64,000 nt of DNA from Mesorhizobium sp. YC-39 (GCF_025753795.1 NZ_JAOWPS010000008.1:1-64000); one strand, 5' to 3'; positions 44,394 through 53,880 are shown, counted from the stretch's first letter. The notes: generated by a model from the letters alone, not told the origin. Translations and numbers: made by a program.

Positions 44394-45143
44394 TTATTTC
44401 AGATGTCCAGCGCCGCCGCGAAGCTGCTCGAAGCGCTTGTAGGAACGGGTCAGGTGAAGCCGCATCGCGTGCTGCGCCGCCTTGGCATCGCCCGTCGCTA
44501 TGGCCTCGTAGATTGCCCGGTGCTCGCGCCGCGTCCGCTCGAAATGCCGCTCGCGTTCGTCAGGCTCCAGGCGATCAAATTGCGTCCATTGGCGCGGGAT
44601 CATGGCGGCGCCGAACGTGTCGAAGAGCCGGCTGAAATAGGCGTTGTGCGTGGCGAGCGAAATCGCGCGATGGAAACCCGCATCTTCAGTCGCGGCAAGG
44701 CCGGTCTCTGCAATCGCCCGGTCGATGGCGTCGAGCTGCTTGGCCATGAAGGCAAGGTCCCTGGCGGTGCGACGCATGGCGGCCAGCGCCGCCGCTTCCA
44801 CTTCGACACCCATGCGCAGTTCCAGCACGGCCAGGATCTCGTCGATCGATTCGATATCTGTCGGCACGATCGAAAAGGTCTTGGGCGGAGGCTCCCGGGC
44901 CACGAAGGCGCCCAGGCCTTGTCTTGTCGTGATAAGCCCGCGCGCGCGCAAAGAGGCAAGCGCCTCGCGAACCACGGTCCGGCTCACACCGGTGGCGTTG
45001 ACAATCTCCTGCTCGGTGGGAAGCCGCTGACCAGGCGCAAGATCGCCCGCTTCAATCTGCGCGGCAAACTTGTCCACCAGTTCGCCCCTCAGATTGGGGG
45101 ACTGGCGAATGGCACCGAACATTGCTCCCCCGCGATCCGACAT
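44394..45143 (-). CDS. FadR-family GntR transcriptional regulator (first)
   Basis: The protein has 249 residues. The N-terminal winged helix is visible: DLAPGQRLPTEQEIVNATGVSRTVVREALASLRARGLITTRQGLGAFV. The C-terminal all-helical FCD domain has MGVEVEAAALAAMRRT, HRAISLATHNAYFSRL and the metal-type pattern REHRAIYEAIATGDAKAAQHAMRLHL. FCD domains bind carboxylates, sometimes through a metal. It lies beside the aldo/keto reductase operon and is divergent from the dehydrogenase at 45247. It is one of two candidates to bind the TTGTNNNACAA sites. Confidence 0.9.
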   Translation of the reverse strand: MSDRGGAMFGAIRQSPNLRGELVDKFAAQIEAGDLAPGQRLPTEQEIVNATGVSRTVVREALASLRARGLITTRQGLGAFVAREPPPKTFSIVPTDIESIDEILAVLELRMGVEVEAAALAAMRRTARDLAFMAKQLDAIDRAIAETGLAATEDAGFHRAISLATHNAYFSRLFDTFGAAMIPRQWTQFDRLEPDERERHFERTRREHRAIYEAIATGDAKAAQHAMRLHLTRSYKRFEQLRGGAGHLK

Positions 45144-45246
45144 CGGAAAACCCGCCCTTTAAATCGATTCCTGTCGCAAGGATCGCACCGGTTGGTTGCA
45201 ACGGCAATCTTTCGTTTCTTTGGGCCCATAGTACTGGAAGACCAAC

Positions 45247-46173
45247 ATGAAGCAGCAAATAGGCTTTATCGGACTGGGCGCAATGGGCTCAGGCATGGCG
45301 GCAAACATCCTGGCCAAGGGCTGGCCCCTGACGGTCTGGGCGCACCGTAACCAGGAGGCGGCATTGAAGCTTGTCGGTGCCGGCGCCCGCCAGGCGGCGA
45401 CGCCGCGCGCGCTCGCCGAAGGCTGCGACATCATTCTCATCTGTGTTACCGGATCGCGTGAGGTGGAAGCGGTCGTGAAGGGACCAGAGGGGCTTGCCGC
45501 CGCAACGGACGGACATGCCGCCGCAGGCAAGGCGCTGCTGATCATCGACTGCTCGACCTCCAACCCATCATCGACGACAGCGCTTGCCACCGAACTTGCC
45601 GCGCAAGGCGTGACGCTGATCGACGCGCCGTTGGCGCGCACGCCCAAGGAAGCGGCCGAAGGCAAGCTCGACGTCATGGTCGGCGGCGCGGCGGAAGTGG
45701 TCGCCCGCGCCCGCCCGGTGCTCGAAGCCTTCGCCGCTCGCGTCGTCCATACCGGCCCGACCGGCAGCGGCCACACCATGAAGCTGCTCAACAATTTCGT
45801 CTCGATGGGCTATTCCGCCATCTATTCGGAGGCGCTGACGCTGGGCGCCAAGGCCGGGCTGACACCGCAGGTCTTCAACAGCGTCATCTCGGGCAGCCGC
45901 ATGGATTGCGGCTTCTACCAGGCCTTCTTCGATTTCGTGCTGAACCGCAACGAGAATGCGCAGCGTTTTGCCATCGCCAACGCGCTGAAGGACATGACCT
46001 ATCTCGCCTCCTTCGCGCAAGCTGCCGGCATCGCCAACCCGATCGGTGCAGCGGTGCGCAACGGCTTTGCCACGGCGGTTACGACGGGTCATGGCGACAA
46101 GTTCGTGCCGGCGTTGTCGGATATTGTTGCGGGATTGAATGGGGTATCGCTGGTTGAGCCGCCCACAGAGTGA
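45247..46173 (+). CDS. NAD(P)-dependent beta-hydroxyacid dehydrogenase (3-HIBADH family)
   Basis: The protein has 308 residues. The nucleotide motif IGFIGLGAMGSGMAANILAKG opens the protein; DAPLARTPKEAAEGKL is the substrate loop, and GPTGSGHTMKLLNNFVSMG carries the catalytic Lys. The family oxidises 3-hydroxyisobutyrate, tartronate semialdehyde or L-threonate; the last would link to the tetronate kinase/aldolase pair at 33-35 kb, but that is speculation. It is divergent from the first GntR gene and convergent with the second. Confidence 0.88.
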   Translation: MKQQIGFIGLGAMGSGMAANILAKGWPLTVWAHRNQEAALKLVGAGARQAATPRALAEGCDIILICVTGSREVEAVVKGPEGLAAATDGHAAAGKALLIIDCSTSNPSSTTALATELAAQGVTLIDAPLARTPKEAAEGKLDVMVGGAAEVVARARPVLEAFAARVVHTGPTGSGHTMKLLNNFVSMGYSAIYSEALTLGAKAGLTPQVFNSVISGSRMDCGFYQAFFDFVLNRNENAQRFAIANALKDMTYLASFAQAAGIANPIGAAVRNGFATAVTTGHGDKFVPALSDIVAGLNGVSLVEPPTE

Positions 46174-46249
46174 AATCACGTAGGCGGGCGCCGCCATAGG
46201 CGATTGGCCCGGCTGAGGGTGAATTACAGATAAAGACGAAGCGAAACCG

Positions 46250-47053
46250 CTACCCCGCAGTCCGATTGCGCACAGCCTTCCGCAGCCGTGAATGCCGCAC
46301 CGGAGACGCGACTTCCTGCGGCGATACCGACTCAGCAGCCGCCTCACCCTCATGCAATCCCACACGCAGGGCCGCGCCCGCCAGATGGTCGCGCATGGCC
46401 GCTTGCGCGCCTTCGACATCGCCGGCGCGGATGGCGGCGAGGATGCGTTCGTGCTCGCCGAGCGTAATGCGCGCCATGTCGTCCGACTTCTGCTGGTTGC
46501 CGGCGGCGAGGATGCTTTCGCGCACGCGCTCGGAAACGAAGGCCAGGAACTGGCCCATGTAGCTGTTGCGCGTCGCCTCGGCGACGGTGCGATGGAATTC
46601 GAGGTCGCTGCGCAGCCAGGCGACACTGCCATAGGGGGCAGCGCGCATGCCAGAAAGCGCATTGGTCATCGCGGTAAGGTCGGCCTTGGTGCGCCTTTTG
46701 GCGGCAAGGGCCGCCGCCTGGACTTCCAGGATGCCGCGCAGCTCGAACAGGTTGCGAAAGGAATCAGCGCGCTGCAGCGCATCATAGTCGATCGTCAGCA
46801 CCGTGGCATTGGTCGCGTCGGCGACGAAGGCGCCCCTGCCCTGCTGCGACCAGATCCGGCCCTCGGACCGGAGCCTTGCGATCGCCTCGCGCACGACATT
46901 GCGGCTGACCCCGAATGTGGTCGCCAGCGCCTGCTCGGTCGGCAGCTGATCGCCGGGTTTCAGGCGCCCCTGGGCGATCTCGCGCGAGATCGAACTCGCA
47001 ACCAGGGTTGAGAGGTGCGGGCCGCGATTGACCTTGTCGAGCTTCAGCGTCAT
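46250..47053 (-). CDS. FadR-family GntR transcriptional regulator (second)
   Basis: The protein has 267 residues. The winged helix includes GRLKPGDQLPTEQALATTFGVSRNVVREAIARLRSEGRIWSQQGRGAFV; the FCD domain includes LRGILEVQAAALAAKRRT, EFHRTVAEATRNSYMGQFLAF and GEHERILAAIRAGDVEGAQAAMRDHL. It starts 3 bp after the FAD-oxidase stop, so it is expressed from the promoter that carries the operator at 48552. If it binds that site, it is autoregulated. Confidence 0.9.
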   Translation of the reverse strand: MTLKLDKVNRGPHLSTLVASSISREIAQGRLKPGDQLPTEQALATTFGVSRNVVREAIARLRSEGRIWSQQGRGAFVADATNATVLTIDYDALQRADSFRNLFELRGILEVQAAALAAKRRTKADLTAMTNALSGMRAAPYGSVAWLRSDLEFHRTVAEATRNSYMGQFLAFVSERVRESILAAGNQQKSDDMARITLGEHERILAAIRAGDVEGAQAAMRDHLAGAALRVGLHEGEAAAESVSPQEVASPVRHSRLRKAVRNRTAG

Positions 47054-47056
47054 CGC

Positions 47057-48496
47057 TCACCTATAGTCGACGGCGGATGTCGGCGCCAGAATGCGGCCGT
47101 TGCTTAGGATATGGCGTGGATCGAACGCTTGCTTGATGCCGGTCGCCAGATCAAGCGTCACCGGATCGATGCGCTCGAGGAACGCCTTCTGCTTGACGCG
47201 GCCAATGCCGTGCTCGGCGCTGATCGAGCCGCCATAGCGGTCGACAATTGCAAAGATCTCCGCCTCCGCCTCCTCGAACAGATGTTCCACCGTTTCCGGT
47301 TCCATGCCTTCCGGCGGCACGATATTGAGATGGATGTTGCCGTCGCCGACATGGCCATAGGTGACGGCCAGCGCCTCCGGCCGCGCCTGCTTCAGCGCCG
47401 CCAGTGCATCAGTGACGAAATCCGCGAGTTTCGAGATCGGCACCGAAACGTCGGTGCGCAGATAGCGGCCCCCGCGCCCCTGACGCTCGACCATGATCTC
47501 GCGATAGAGCCACAGCCGCTCGGCCTGCGCCCGCGTCGATGCGACGATGCCGTCCTCGACGATGTCGGCGACGCCGCCGAGAAAACCCATGAGCATGGCG
47601 GACAAGTCGATCAGCCCGCCGGAGGAAATCTCGATCAGCACATAGGCCGGATAGGCTTTTGTCAGCGGATCGGGAAAATCCGCGCCCTCGCGCATGGTGA
47701 TTTCGATACCCTGGCGCAGGATCAGTTCGAAGGCGGTGAGCAGGTCGCTGCAGTCGCGTCGTGCCCGTGCATAGAGCGCCATCGCATCCTCGACCGAGCG
47801 CAGCCCGACCAGTGCCGTCTCGATCTGCGTCGGCTTGGGAAAGAGCTTTAGCGCCGCGGCGGTGACGATGCCGAGCGTGCCTTCCGAGCCGATGAAGATC
47901 TGCTTGAGGTCATAGCCGCGATTGTCCTTGCGCAACACCTTGAGCCCGTTCCAGATGCGGCCATCGGCCAGCACGACTTCGAGGCCGAGCACAAGGTCGC
48001 GCGTCATGCCGTAACGCAGCACGTTGAAACCGCCGGCATTAGTCGCGACGTTGCCGCCGATGCGGCAACTGCCTTGCGCGCCGAAGGTGATCGGCAAGAT
48101 ACAGTCGCTCTGCTCGGCGGCACGCTTGGCGTCCTCGAGGATACAGCCGGCCTCGACCACCATGGCGAAGTCGATCGGGCTGACCGAGCGGATCCGGTTC
48201 ATGCGCTCCAGCGAGATGACGACCTCGCCGCCGGCCGCTACGGCCGCGCCGACAAGGCCGGTCAACCCGCCTTGCGGCACGACGGGAATGCGCTCCTTAT
48301 GGCAGTGCCGCAGCAGCGCCGACATCTCTTCCACCGAAGCCGGCCGCGCCACCGCCAGCGGCAGCCCGAAATGATCGCCGGACCAGTCACGGCTGTAGCG
48401 CGAAAGATCGTCGGCTTCGGTCAGCAGCCCGCCATCGGACAGCAGGCCGGCCAAGGCTGCGATCAGCGATGCGGAGGTGGGCGGCACGGCATTCAT
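47057..48496 (-). CDS. FAD-linked oxidase (GlcD/D-lactate dehydrogenase-like)
   Basis: The protein has 479 residues. The PP-loop FAD-binding domain includes RPASVEEMSALLRHCHKERIPVVPQGGLTGLVGAA and GGNVATNAGGFNVLRYGMTRD. The C-terminal cap ends with the His motif YGGSISAEHGIGRVKQKAFLE. It oxidises 2-hydroxyacids (glycolate, D-lactate, D-2-hydroxyglutarate), passing electrons to a quinone or partner. It shares a divergent promoter region with the glyoxalase gene at 48658, both under the operator at 48552. Confidence 0.9.
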   Translation of the reverse strand: MNAVPPTSASLIAALAGLLSDGGLLTEADDLSRYSRDWSGDHFGLPLAVARPASVEEMSALLRHCHKERIPVVPQGGLTGLVGAAVAAGGEVVISLERMNRIRSVSPIDFAMVVEAGCILEDAKRAAEQSDCILPITFGAQGSCRIGGNVATNAGGFNVLRYGMTRDLVLGLEVVLADGRIWNGLKVLRKDNRGYDLKQIFIGSEGTLGIVTAAALKLFPKPTQIETALVGLRSVEDAMALYARARRDCSDLLTAFELILRQGIEITMREGADFPDPLTKAYPAYVLIEISSGGLIDLSAMLMGFLGGVADIVEDGIVASTRAQAERLWLYREIMVERQGRGGRYLRTDVSVPISKLADFVTDALAALKQARPEALAVTYGHVGDGNIHLNIVPPEGMEPETVEHLFEEAEAEIFAIVDRYGGSISAEHGIGRVKQKAFLERIDPVTLDLATGIKQAFDPRHILSNGRILAPTSAVDYR

Positions 48497-48551
48497 GAGT
48501 GGATACTAGAGCCTTTCGGAAAACGACTGGACAAGCACCAATCTTGTCGTG

Positions 48552-48562
48552 TTATCATACAA
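48552..48562. promoter_or_regulatory. FadR-type operator in the FAD oxidase/glyoxalase divergent gap
   Basis: TTATCATACAA followed by CCCTG; it differs from the perfect palindrome at one base (TTAT for TTGT). It lies 56 bp from the FAD-oxidase start (48496) and 96 bp from the glyoxalase start (48658), in the same strand orientation as the other three sites. Confidence 0.65.
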
Positions 48563-48657
48563 CCCTGATTTAGAACATCAAGCGGGACGGCCTCGCCGCC
48601 AACCGTTTGATGTGGATGGTCAGACCCGCAAATCACCGAATTTGGAGGACTTTCACG

Positions 48658-49071
48658 ATGAGCGCCGCCCCGGGCTTTCGCTATATGCACACCATGATCA
48701 GGGTGCTCGACCTCGACAAGTCGATCGCCTTCTACACCGAGGTCCTCGGCATGACCTTGCTGCGCCGGGACGACTACCCCGGCGGCAAGTTCACCAACGC
48801 CTTTGTCGGCTACGGTCCGGAGGACAAGGAAGCCGTCGTCGAACTGACGCTGAACTGGGGCCGTGAGGAACCCTACGAGATCGGCACCGGCTTCGGCCAT
48901 CTGGCGCTCGGCGTCAACGACATCTACGCCGTCTGCGCGGAACTGGAAAAGCGCGGCGCCAAGATCCCGCGCAAGCCCGGCCCGATGCAGCACGGCACCA
49001 CCCACATCGCTTTCGTCGAAGATCCCGATGGCTACAAGATCGAGCTGATCGGCCTCGACACAATGCAATGA
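48658..49071 (+). CDS. Lactoylglutathione lyase-like VOC protein
   Basis: The protein has 137 residues from ATG 48658, which follows TTTGGAGGAC. The glyoxalase I pattern is complete: MHTMIRVLDLDKSIAFYTEVLGMTLLRR (first metal His), AVVELTLNWG (Glu), GFGHLALGVNDIY (His) and FVEDPDGYKIELIG (Glu). It would convert the methylglyoxal-glutathione hemithioacetal to lactoylglutathione. Pairing with a hydroxyacid oxidase across a shared promoter suggests handling of reactive aldehydes from the same pathway. Confidence 0.9.
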   Translation: MSAAPGFRYMHTMIRVLDLDKSIAFYTEVLGMTLLRRDDYPGGKFTNAFVGYGPEDKEAVVELTLNWGREEPYEIGTGFGHLALGVNDIYAVCAELEKRGAKIPRKPGPMQHGTTHIAFVEDPDGYKIELIGLDTMQ

Positions 49072-49080
49072 TTGCAGGCC

Positions 49081-49111
49081 GGACCGCATCGGCCTCGCAC
49101 CGATGCGGTCC
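49081..49111. terminator. Bidirectional stem-loop terminator
   Basis: GGACCGCATCGG (49081-49092) and CCGATGCGGTCC (49100-49111) form a perfect 12 bp stem with a 7-base loop, placed between the convergent glyoxalase (ends 49071) and permease (ends 49149) genes. It is strong in both directions though U-runs are short. Confidence 0.75.
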
Positions 49112-49148
49112 CTCCCTGTCCGCGCTTGCTTGGGAGGCGGTGCGGATA

Positions 49149-50117
49149 TCACTTGATGACCGCGATCTTGCTGCGGTCGATGGTGATGGCGACGGCGGCA
49201 ATCAGCACCGCGCCGAACACCATGTTTTCCAGGAAAATGTTGACGCCGACGAAAGTCATGCCGATGCGCACGATCGAGATGATCAGCGCGCCGACCGCCG
49301 TGCGGGCAACGCCGCCCAACCCGCCGGTAATCGCCGTGCCGCCGACGATGACAGCGGCGATGGCGGGAAGCAGCAGCTGGTTGGCCAGCACCGGCGAACC
49401 GCTCGACAGGCGCGCCGCCAGCACGACGCCAGCGATTGCCGCCAGCATGCCGGAGGCGGCGAATGCGATGATCTTGGTGCGGTCGACATTGATGCCCGCC
49501 GCCCACGCCGCCGGTTCGCCGGCGCCCACAGCGATCGCCTGGCGACCAAAGCGCGTGTAGCGCAGCGCCAGGAAGCTGGCGATGCCGATGACCGCCGAAA
49601 TCAGCACCACCATCGGCAGGCCGGCAATCGTGGCGTTGATCCAGGCGGTTTTCTCGCGGCCGCCTTCCTCGATGGTGATGGCGCGGCCGTTGGAGACCCA
49701 GAGCGCCAGGCCCGTGACCACGCCGCCGGTGGCGAGCGTCGCCACGAAGGACGGCACGCGCAGCTTGACGTGGACGATGCCGCTCAGGATGCCGAAGACG
49801 AGGCCCGACAGGATTGCCACCGGAAAGGCGGCAAAGCCGAGCGAAGGCAGCAATTGCGCCAGCATCACGCTCGCCAGCGAGGCGACGGCCTGGATCGACA
49901 GGTCGATGCCGCCGAGCAGGATAGCGAAGGTGACGCCCGTCGCCAGGATGAACAGCACGGCGGTGTTGGCAAAGAGCAGCGCCAGCGTCTCGCCAGTCAT
50001 GAAGCCGGGCGCGGCGATCTCGATGATCAGCAAGAGCCCGACAAGCAGGATCAGCGGGATGGCGCCTTGCGTCCACTTGCCCTCGAATATCCGCCTGATG
50101 GAGAACGTTTCATTCAT
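49149..50117 (-). CDS. Ribose-type ABC transporter permease (second)
   Basis: The protein has 322 residues and about eight to ten helices. The RbsC family signature is LGGIDLSIQAVASLASVMLAQL with the later LAARLSSGSPVLANQLLLPAIAAVIVGGTAITGG. It is the last gene of a minus-strand operon (binding protein, permease, ATPase, permease) and probably forms a heterodimer with the 51660 product. The start ATG 50117 lies 34 bp after the ATPase stop. Confidence 0.9.
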   Translation of the reverse strand: MNETFSIRRIFEGKWTQGAIPLILLVGLLLIIEIAAPGFMTGETLALLFANTAVLFILATGVTFAILLGGIDLSIQAVASLASVMLAQLLPSLGFAAFPVAILSGLVFGILSGIVHVKLRVPSFVATLATGGVVTGLALWVSNGRAITIEEGGREKTAWINATIAGLPMVVLISAVIGIASFLALRYTRFGRQAIAVGAGEPAAWAAGINVDRTKIIAFAASGMLAAIAGVVLAARLSSGSPVLANQLLLPAIAAVIVGGTAITGGLGGVARTAVGALIISIVRIGMTFVGVNIFLENMVFGAVLIAAVAITIDRSKIAVIK

Positions 50118-50151
50118 AGCCGGCCTCCAGCGTAGGTTTCCGAACGGCCTC

Positions 50152-51663
50152 TCATACCATCGCTCGCAATAGATCGACCTGGTCCGGTTTGTGGCCAGGG
50201 CTGGCGTCGAAGCGCGCGGTGATCTCGCCGTCGCGCATCACCAGCACCTGATGCGACAGGCCGATCGTCTCCTCCAGTGTGTCGGAGATCAAAAGGATCG
50301 CCACACCCTGCGCGGAGAGATCGCGGACCAGTTCGTAGACTTCCTCCTTGGCGCCGACATCGAGGCCGCGCGTCGGATGGTCGAGCACCAGGATGCGCGA
50401 GCCAGCCGTCATCCAGCGCGCCAGCACCACCTTCTGCTGGTTGCCGCCGCTGAGCTTGCGGCAGGCGGCGTCAGGGCCGGGCGCCTTGATGCGCAGCCGC
50501 TTGATCCAGTCGGCGGCAAGCTGGCGCTCCTTGCCGTAGTCGATGGTGCCATGGCGCATGACGCTTGACAGATCGGCCAGCGAAATGTTTTCGGCTATCG
50601 ACAGGAACATCACCAGGCCCTCAAGCCTGCGTTCGCGCGGCACATAGCCGATGCCCTTGCGCACTGCCGGTTCCGGCGAGCCGAAACGCACCGTCTCGCC
50701 GGCGATTTTCATTTCGCCGGCATCATGCGGCAGGAAGCCGCCGATGGTGCGCGTCACCTCCTCACGGCCGGAGCCAACGACGCCGGCGATGCCGACGATC
50801 TCGCCGGCCCGGATCGAAAGATCGACGCCGTGATAAAAACCATTCGCGGCAAGTCCCTTGGCCTCGACCATGATCTTCTGGCTTGGCGGCTGCTGGCGGG
50901 CCTCGCGGTAATATTCGGCCTGCAGGCCGCGCCCGACCATGATCTCGTGCAGTTCCGGCGCGGTCACTTCCGAGGCGCGATGCTCGGCCACGACCGCGCC
51001 ATCCTTCATCGTGTAGACGCGGTCGGAGATCGCAAGCACCTCGTCGAGGCGGTGCGAGACGAAGACGAAGCTGGCGCGGGATTTGAGCGAGCGCACGCGC
51101 GCGAACAGCACCTCAATGTCGGCGGCGTTGAGCACCGAGGTCGGCTCGTCGAGCAGGATGAGCAACTGCCGCTCGACCACTTCCTCAAGCGTCAGCGCCT
51201 TGGCCAATTCGACCATCTGGCGTGCGGCGAAGGTGAGCTCGGAGGTGCGCGCGGTGACGTCGATGTCGATGCCGATCTTGGCCAACTGGCGGCGCGCCGC
51301 CGCGTTCATGGCGCGCCAGTTGACGATGCCAAAGCGGGTGAAGCGGTCTTCCTCGCCGAGATAGATGTTTTCGGCGACCGTCAGGTTGAGCACCAGCGAC
51401 TGTTCCTGGAACACCATGCCGATGCCATGCCGGGCCGCGTCGCGCGGGTTGCGCATGCGCAGTTGCTCGCCATCAAGGGTAAGGCTGCCGCCGTCCAGCC
51501 GGTAGCTGCCGGCCAGCACCCGCATCAGCGTCGACTTGCCGGCGCCGTTTTCGCCGATCAGCCCGACCACCTCGTTGGGCCGGACCTCGATCGAGACGTC
51601 GCGCAAGGCCTGTACACCGGGAAAATTCTTGATGATGCCGGATGCGTTCAGCATGGCGGTCAC
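50152..51663 (-). CDS. Ribose-type ABC transporter ATP-binding protein (double ATPase)
   Basis: The protein has 503 residues, two fused ABC domains as in RbsA/XylG. The first has Walker A GENGAGKST and the diverged signature LTFAARQMVELAKAL. The second has GVVGSGREE in place of a Walker A (typically degenerate in this family) and LSGGNQQKVVLARWM with VLDHPTRGLDVGAKEEVYELV. It starts with a GTG at 51663 overlapping the permease stop; an ATG follows at 51654. Confidence 0.92.
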   Translation of the reverse strand: MTAMLNASGIIKNFPGVQALRDVSIEVRPNEVVGLIGENGAGKSTLMRVLAGSYRLDGGSLTLDGEQLRMRNPRDAARHGIGMVFQEQSLVLNLTVAENIYLGEEDRFTRFGIVNWRAMNAAARRQLAKIGIDIDVTARTSELTFAARQMVELAKALTLEEVVERQLLILLDEPTSVLNAADIEVLFARVRSLKSRASFVFVSHRLDEVLAISDRVYTMKDGAVVAEHRASEVTAPELHEIMVGRGLQAEYYREARQQPPSQKIMVEAKGLAANGFYHGVDLSIRAGEIVGIAGVVGSGREEVTRTIGGFLPHDAGEMKIAGETVRFGSPEPAVRKGIGYVPRERRLEGLVMFLSIAENISLADLSSVMRHGTIDYGKERQLAADWIKRLRIKAPGPDAACRKLSGGNQQKVVLARWMTAGSRILVLDHPTRGLDVGAKEEVYELVRDLSAQGVAILLISDTLEETIGLSHQVLVMRDGEITARFDASPGHKPDQVDLLRAMV

Positions 51664-52643
51664 TTAACGATTCTGAGGCGGACGCGGTCGAGCGACAGCG
51701 CCACGGCAGCAATGATCATCAGGCCCTGCACCGTCTGCTGGACGTAGGGCGAAATGCCGAGCAGGATCATGCCGTTGGCGAGCACGGTGACGATCAGCAC
51801 GCCGATCAACGTGTTGACGACGCCACCTTCGCCGCCGGTCAGGGCCGTGCCGCCGACCACCACGGCCGTCACGGCGGCAAACAGCCTGCCGTCGCCGATG
51901 ACGGCATGCGACTGGCCGAGCTGCGCCGCGGCAAGGACGCCTGATATGCCGAAGAAGAACCCGGCGAGCGCAAAGGCAGTGATGCGCACGCGCGTGACGT
52001 TGACCCCGGAGAGCTTGGTCACGTCCTCGTCGCCGCCGATCGCCAATATGTGGCGGCCGAGCCGGGTGTAATACTGGATGACGGCCGCAAGCAGGAACGC
52101 TCCAATCGCAACCCACACCGCCAGCGGCAGGCCGAGGAAACGGTGCAACGCCAGGTCGCGGATCGAGGCGTCGTTGAGGCGGATGGCCGAGCCGCCCAGC
52201 ATATAGACCGAGAGGCCAAGGCCGATGAACCACATGCCGAGCGTCGCCATGAAGGACGGGATGCGCAGCGTCGTCTGGACGAGACCGCTGATGAGACCCA
52301 TGATTGTGCCTGAGGCGATCGCCGCCAGCACCGCCCACCAGCCATAGTCGTTGCCATTGCTGTCATTGGCGGCGAGCAGCACCACCACCATCGCCGACAC
52401 CGATAGCGTGCCCTCGACCGAGAGGTCGATGCTGCCCATCAGGATGATGAAGGTCAGCCCCATCGCCAGCGTCAGCGGTACGGCGGCCGAGTTGGCCAGC
52501 CGCACCAGGTTGCGCAATTCGATGAAATTGGGATTGGCAATGGCGATCAGTATGCACAGCACGATCAGCACCGCCAGCGGCGCCAGGCTGCGCCAGCGCC
52601 TGCCGCCGAACACGGTAGCGATGCGGCCGGGGAGAAGTGTCAT
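51660..52643 (-). CDS. Ribose-type ABC transporter permease (first)
   Basis: The protein has 327 residues from ATG 52643; the frame is open farther upstream through the stem-loop region, so a shorter start was preferred. RbsC-type features are GLTFIILMGSIDLSVEGTLSVSAMV and the C-terminal VVGGTALTGGEGGVVNTLIGVLIVTVLANGMILLG. It overlaps the ATPase start by 4 bp. Confidence 0.88.
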   Translation of the reverse strand: MTLLPGRIATVFGGRRWRSLAPLAVLIVLCILIAIANPNFIELRNLVRLANSAAVPLTLAMGLTFIILMGSIDLSVEGTLSVSAMVVVLLAANDSNGNDYGWWAVLAAIASGTIMGLISGLVQTTLRIPSFMATLGMWFIGLGLSVYMLGGSAIRLNDASIRDLALHRFLGLPLAVWVAIGAFLLAAVIQYYTRLGRHILAIGGDEDVTKLSGVNVTRVRITAFALAGFFFGISGVLAAAQLGQSHAVIGDGRLFAAVTAVVVGGTALTGGEGGVVNTLIGVLIVTVLANGMILLGISPYVQQTVQGLMIIAAVALSLDRVRLRIVK

Positions 52644-52725
52644 AAGCGTCGTCCGCTCAATGTCTGAAACGGACTTCAGGGGTTCTGTATCGATTGTCAA
52701 GAAACCGCTTCCCGTCAGCTGATGA

Positions 52726-52791
52726 CAGTCGCCGCGCATGTGAAGCGGCGACTGCAAGAGGAGGCGGGCCGCCAGGGAGCAGCAGCCCGCC
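52726..52791 (-). terminator. Two stem-loops after the sugar-binding protein gene
   Basis: GGCGGGC (52763-52769) pairs with GCCCGCC (52785-52791), and CAGTCGCCGC (52726-52735) pairs with GCGGCGACTG (52745-52754). Both lie between the binding-protein stop (52798) and the permease start (52643), consistent with processing or partial termination that favours binding-protein mRNA. Confidence 0.72.
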
Positions 52792-52797
52792 CGGCGG

Positions 52798-53880
52798 TCA
52801 GGTGCGGATGGCTCCGGTCACCCGGCCCCACAGGTCGTTCCAGTCGATCTCCGGTTTGGACTCGACGTTGGTCTTGTAATATTCCTCGACGTTGTCGTGC
52901 GAGATCAGCACCGCCTTGCCGTAGAATTCGCGGTGTTCCGGCGGTTCCTTGGTCGGATCGAACTTGCCGATCTTGGCGTTGTAGCCGATGGCGAGCCCCA
53001 TGCCGCCCTGCCAGAACGGATCGGAGGTGACGGTGCAAGCGAACTCGCCGGTGCGCACCGCATCGACCGCCGTCTTGATGCCGTCGACGCCGACGATCGG
53101 CACCTTGCCGGCGAGGTTTTCGGCGCGCAGCGCTTCAAGCGCGCCGGAGCCCATATCGTCGTTGGCGGCCCAGATACCCTTGATGTCGTCGCCGAAGCGG
53201 GTGAGCAGATTGCCCATCAGGTCGAAGGCCTCGGTCGATTTCCAGTTGGCGACCTGGAAGTCGAGCAGCTTGATGTCGGGATTGGCGGCAAGAGCGGCAT
53301 CGAGGCCCTTCTTGCGCTCGATCGCCGCCGTGGTCGAGATCAGGCCGCCGAGCGCGACGATGCCGCCCTTGCCGCCGATGGTCTTGAACAGGATCTCGGC
53401 AATGGTCTTGCCGCTGGCGATGCCGTCGAACTCGATGTGTGAGACATAGTTCGGGTTGAAGTCCTTGGGGTGCAGATCCGCCGGCTTGTTCCACTGCGTC
53501 ACCACATAGGCGCCTGCCTTGGCGCAGGCCTCGACGATCGGCCGCGCGTCGGGCGTGTCGTTGGGGTCGGAGTTGAGCACCATGTTGCCGTTGGTCTTGG
53601 CGAGCATCGCCTTGATGTCGGCGATGCCCTTCTCGCTGTTGCCTTCCGAAACCAGCGTGACGTGCTCCAGCCCGGCCCATTTGGCATAGGCCTCGGCGCC
53701 CGTCTTCCAAACCGCGTGATAGGGGTTGGACAACGAGCGGATCGACGTCACCAGCGTCGGCTTTTCCTGCGCGCGCAAAACTTTTGGCATGGCTAGTGCC
53801 GCCACGCCGGCGGTGGCGCCCAGCACCAGCGTCCGGCGGCTGACATTGCCGGAAAGCGTAAGACTGTTCCTGTCCTTCAT
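52798..53880 (-). CDS. Sugar ABC transporter substrate-binding protein with Tat-like signal
   Basis: The protein has 360 residues. A twin-arginine signal is visible (SRRTLVLGATAGVAALAMPKVLRA, RR at 15-16). The fold is periplasmic-binding type I of the RbsB/TorT group: LVTSIRSLSNPYHAVWKTGAEAYAKWAG, NPNYVSHIEFDGIASGKTIAEIL and IKGIWAANDDMGSGALEALRAENLAGKVPIVGVDGIKTAVDAV. It is first in the ribose-type operon; the promoter region shared with the GMC gene contains the operator at 53975. Confidence 0.9.
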   Translation of the reverse strand: MKDRNSLTLSGNVSRRTLVLGATAGVAALAMPKVLRAQEKPTLVTSIRSLSNPYHAVWKTGAEAYAKWAGLEHVTLVSEGNSEKGIADIKAMLAKTNGNMVLNSDPNDTPDARPIVEACAKAGAYVVTQWNKPADLHPKDFNPNYVSHIEFDGIASGKTIAEILFKTIGGKGGIVALGGLISTTAAIERKKGLDAALAANPDIKLLDFQVANWKSTEAFDLMGNLLTRFGDDIKGIWAANDDMGSGALEALRAENLAGKVPIVGVDGIKTAVDAVRTGEFACTVTSDPFWQGGMGLAIGYNAKIGKFDPTKEPPEHREFYGKAVLISHDNVEEYYKTNVESKPEIDWNDLWGRVTGAIRT

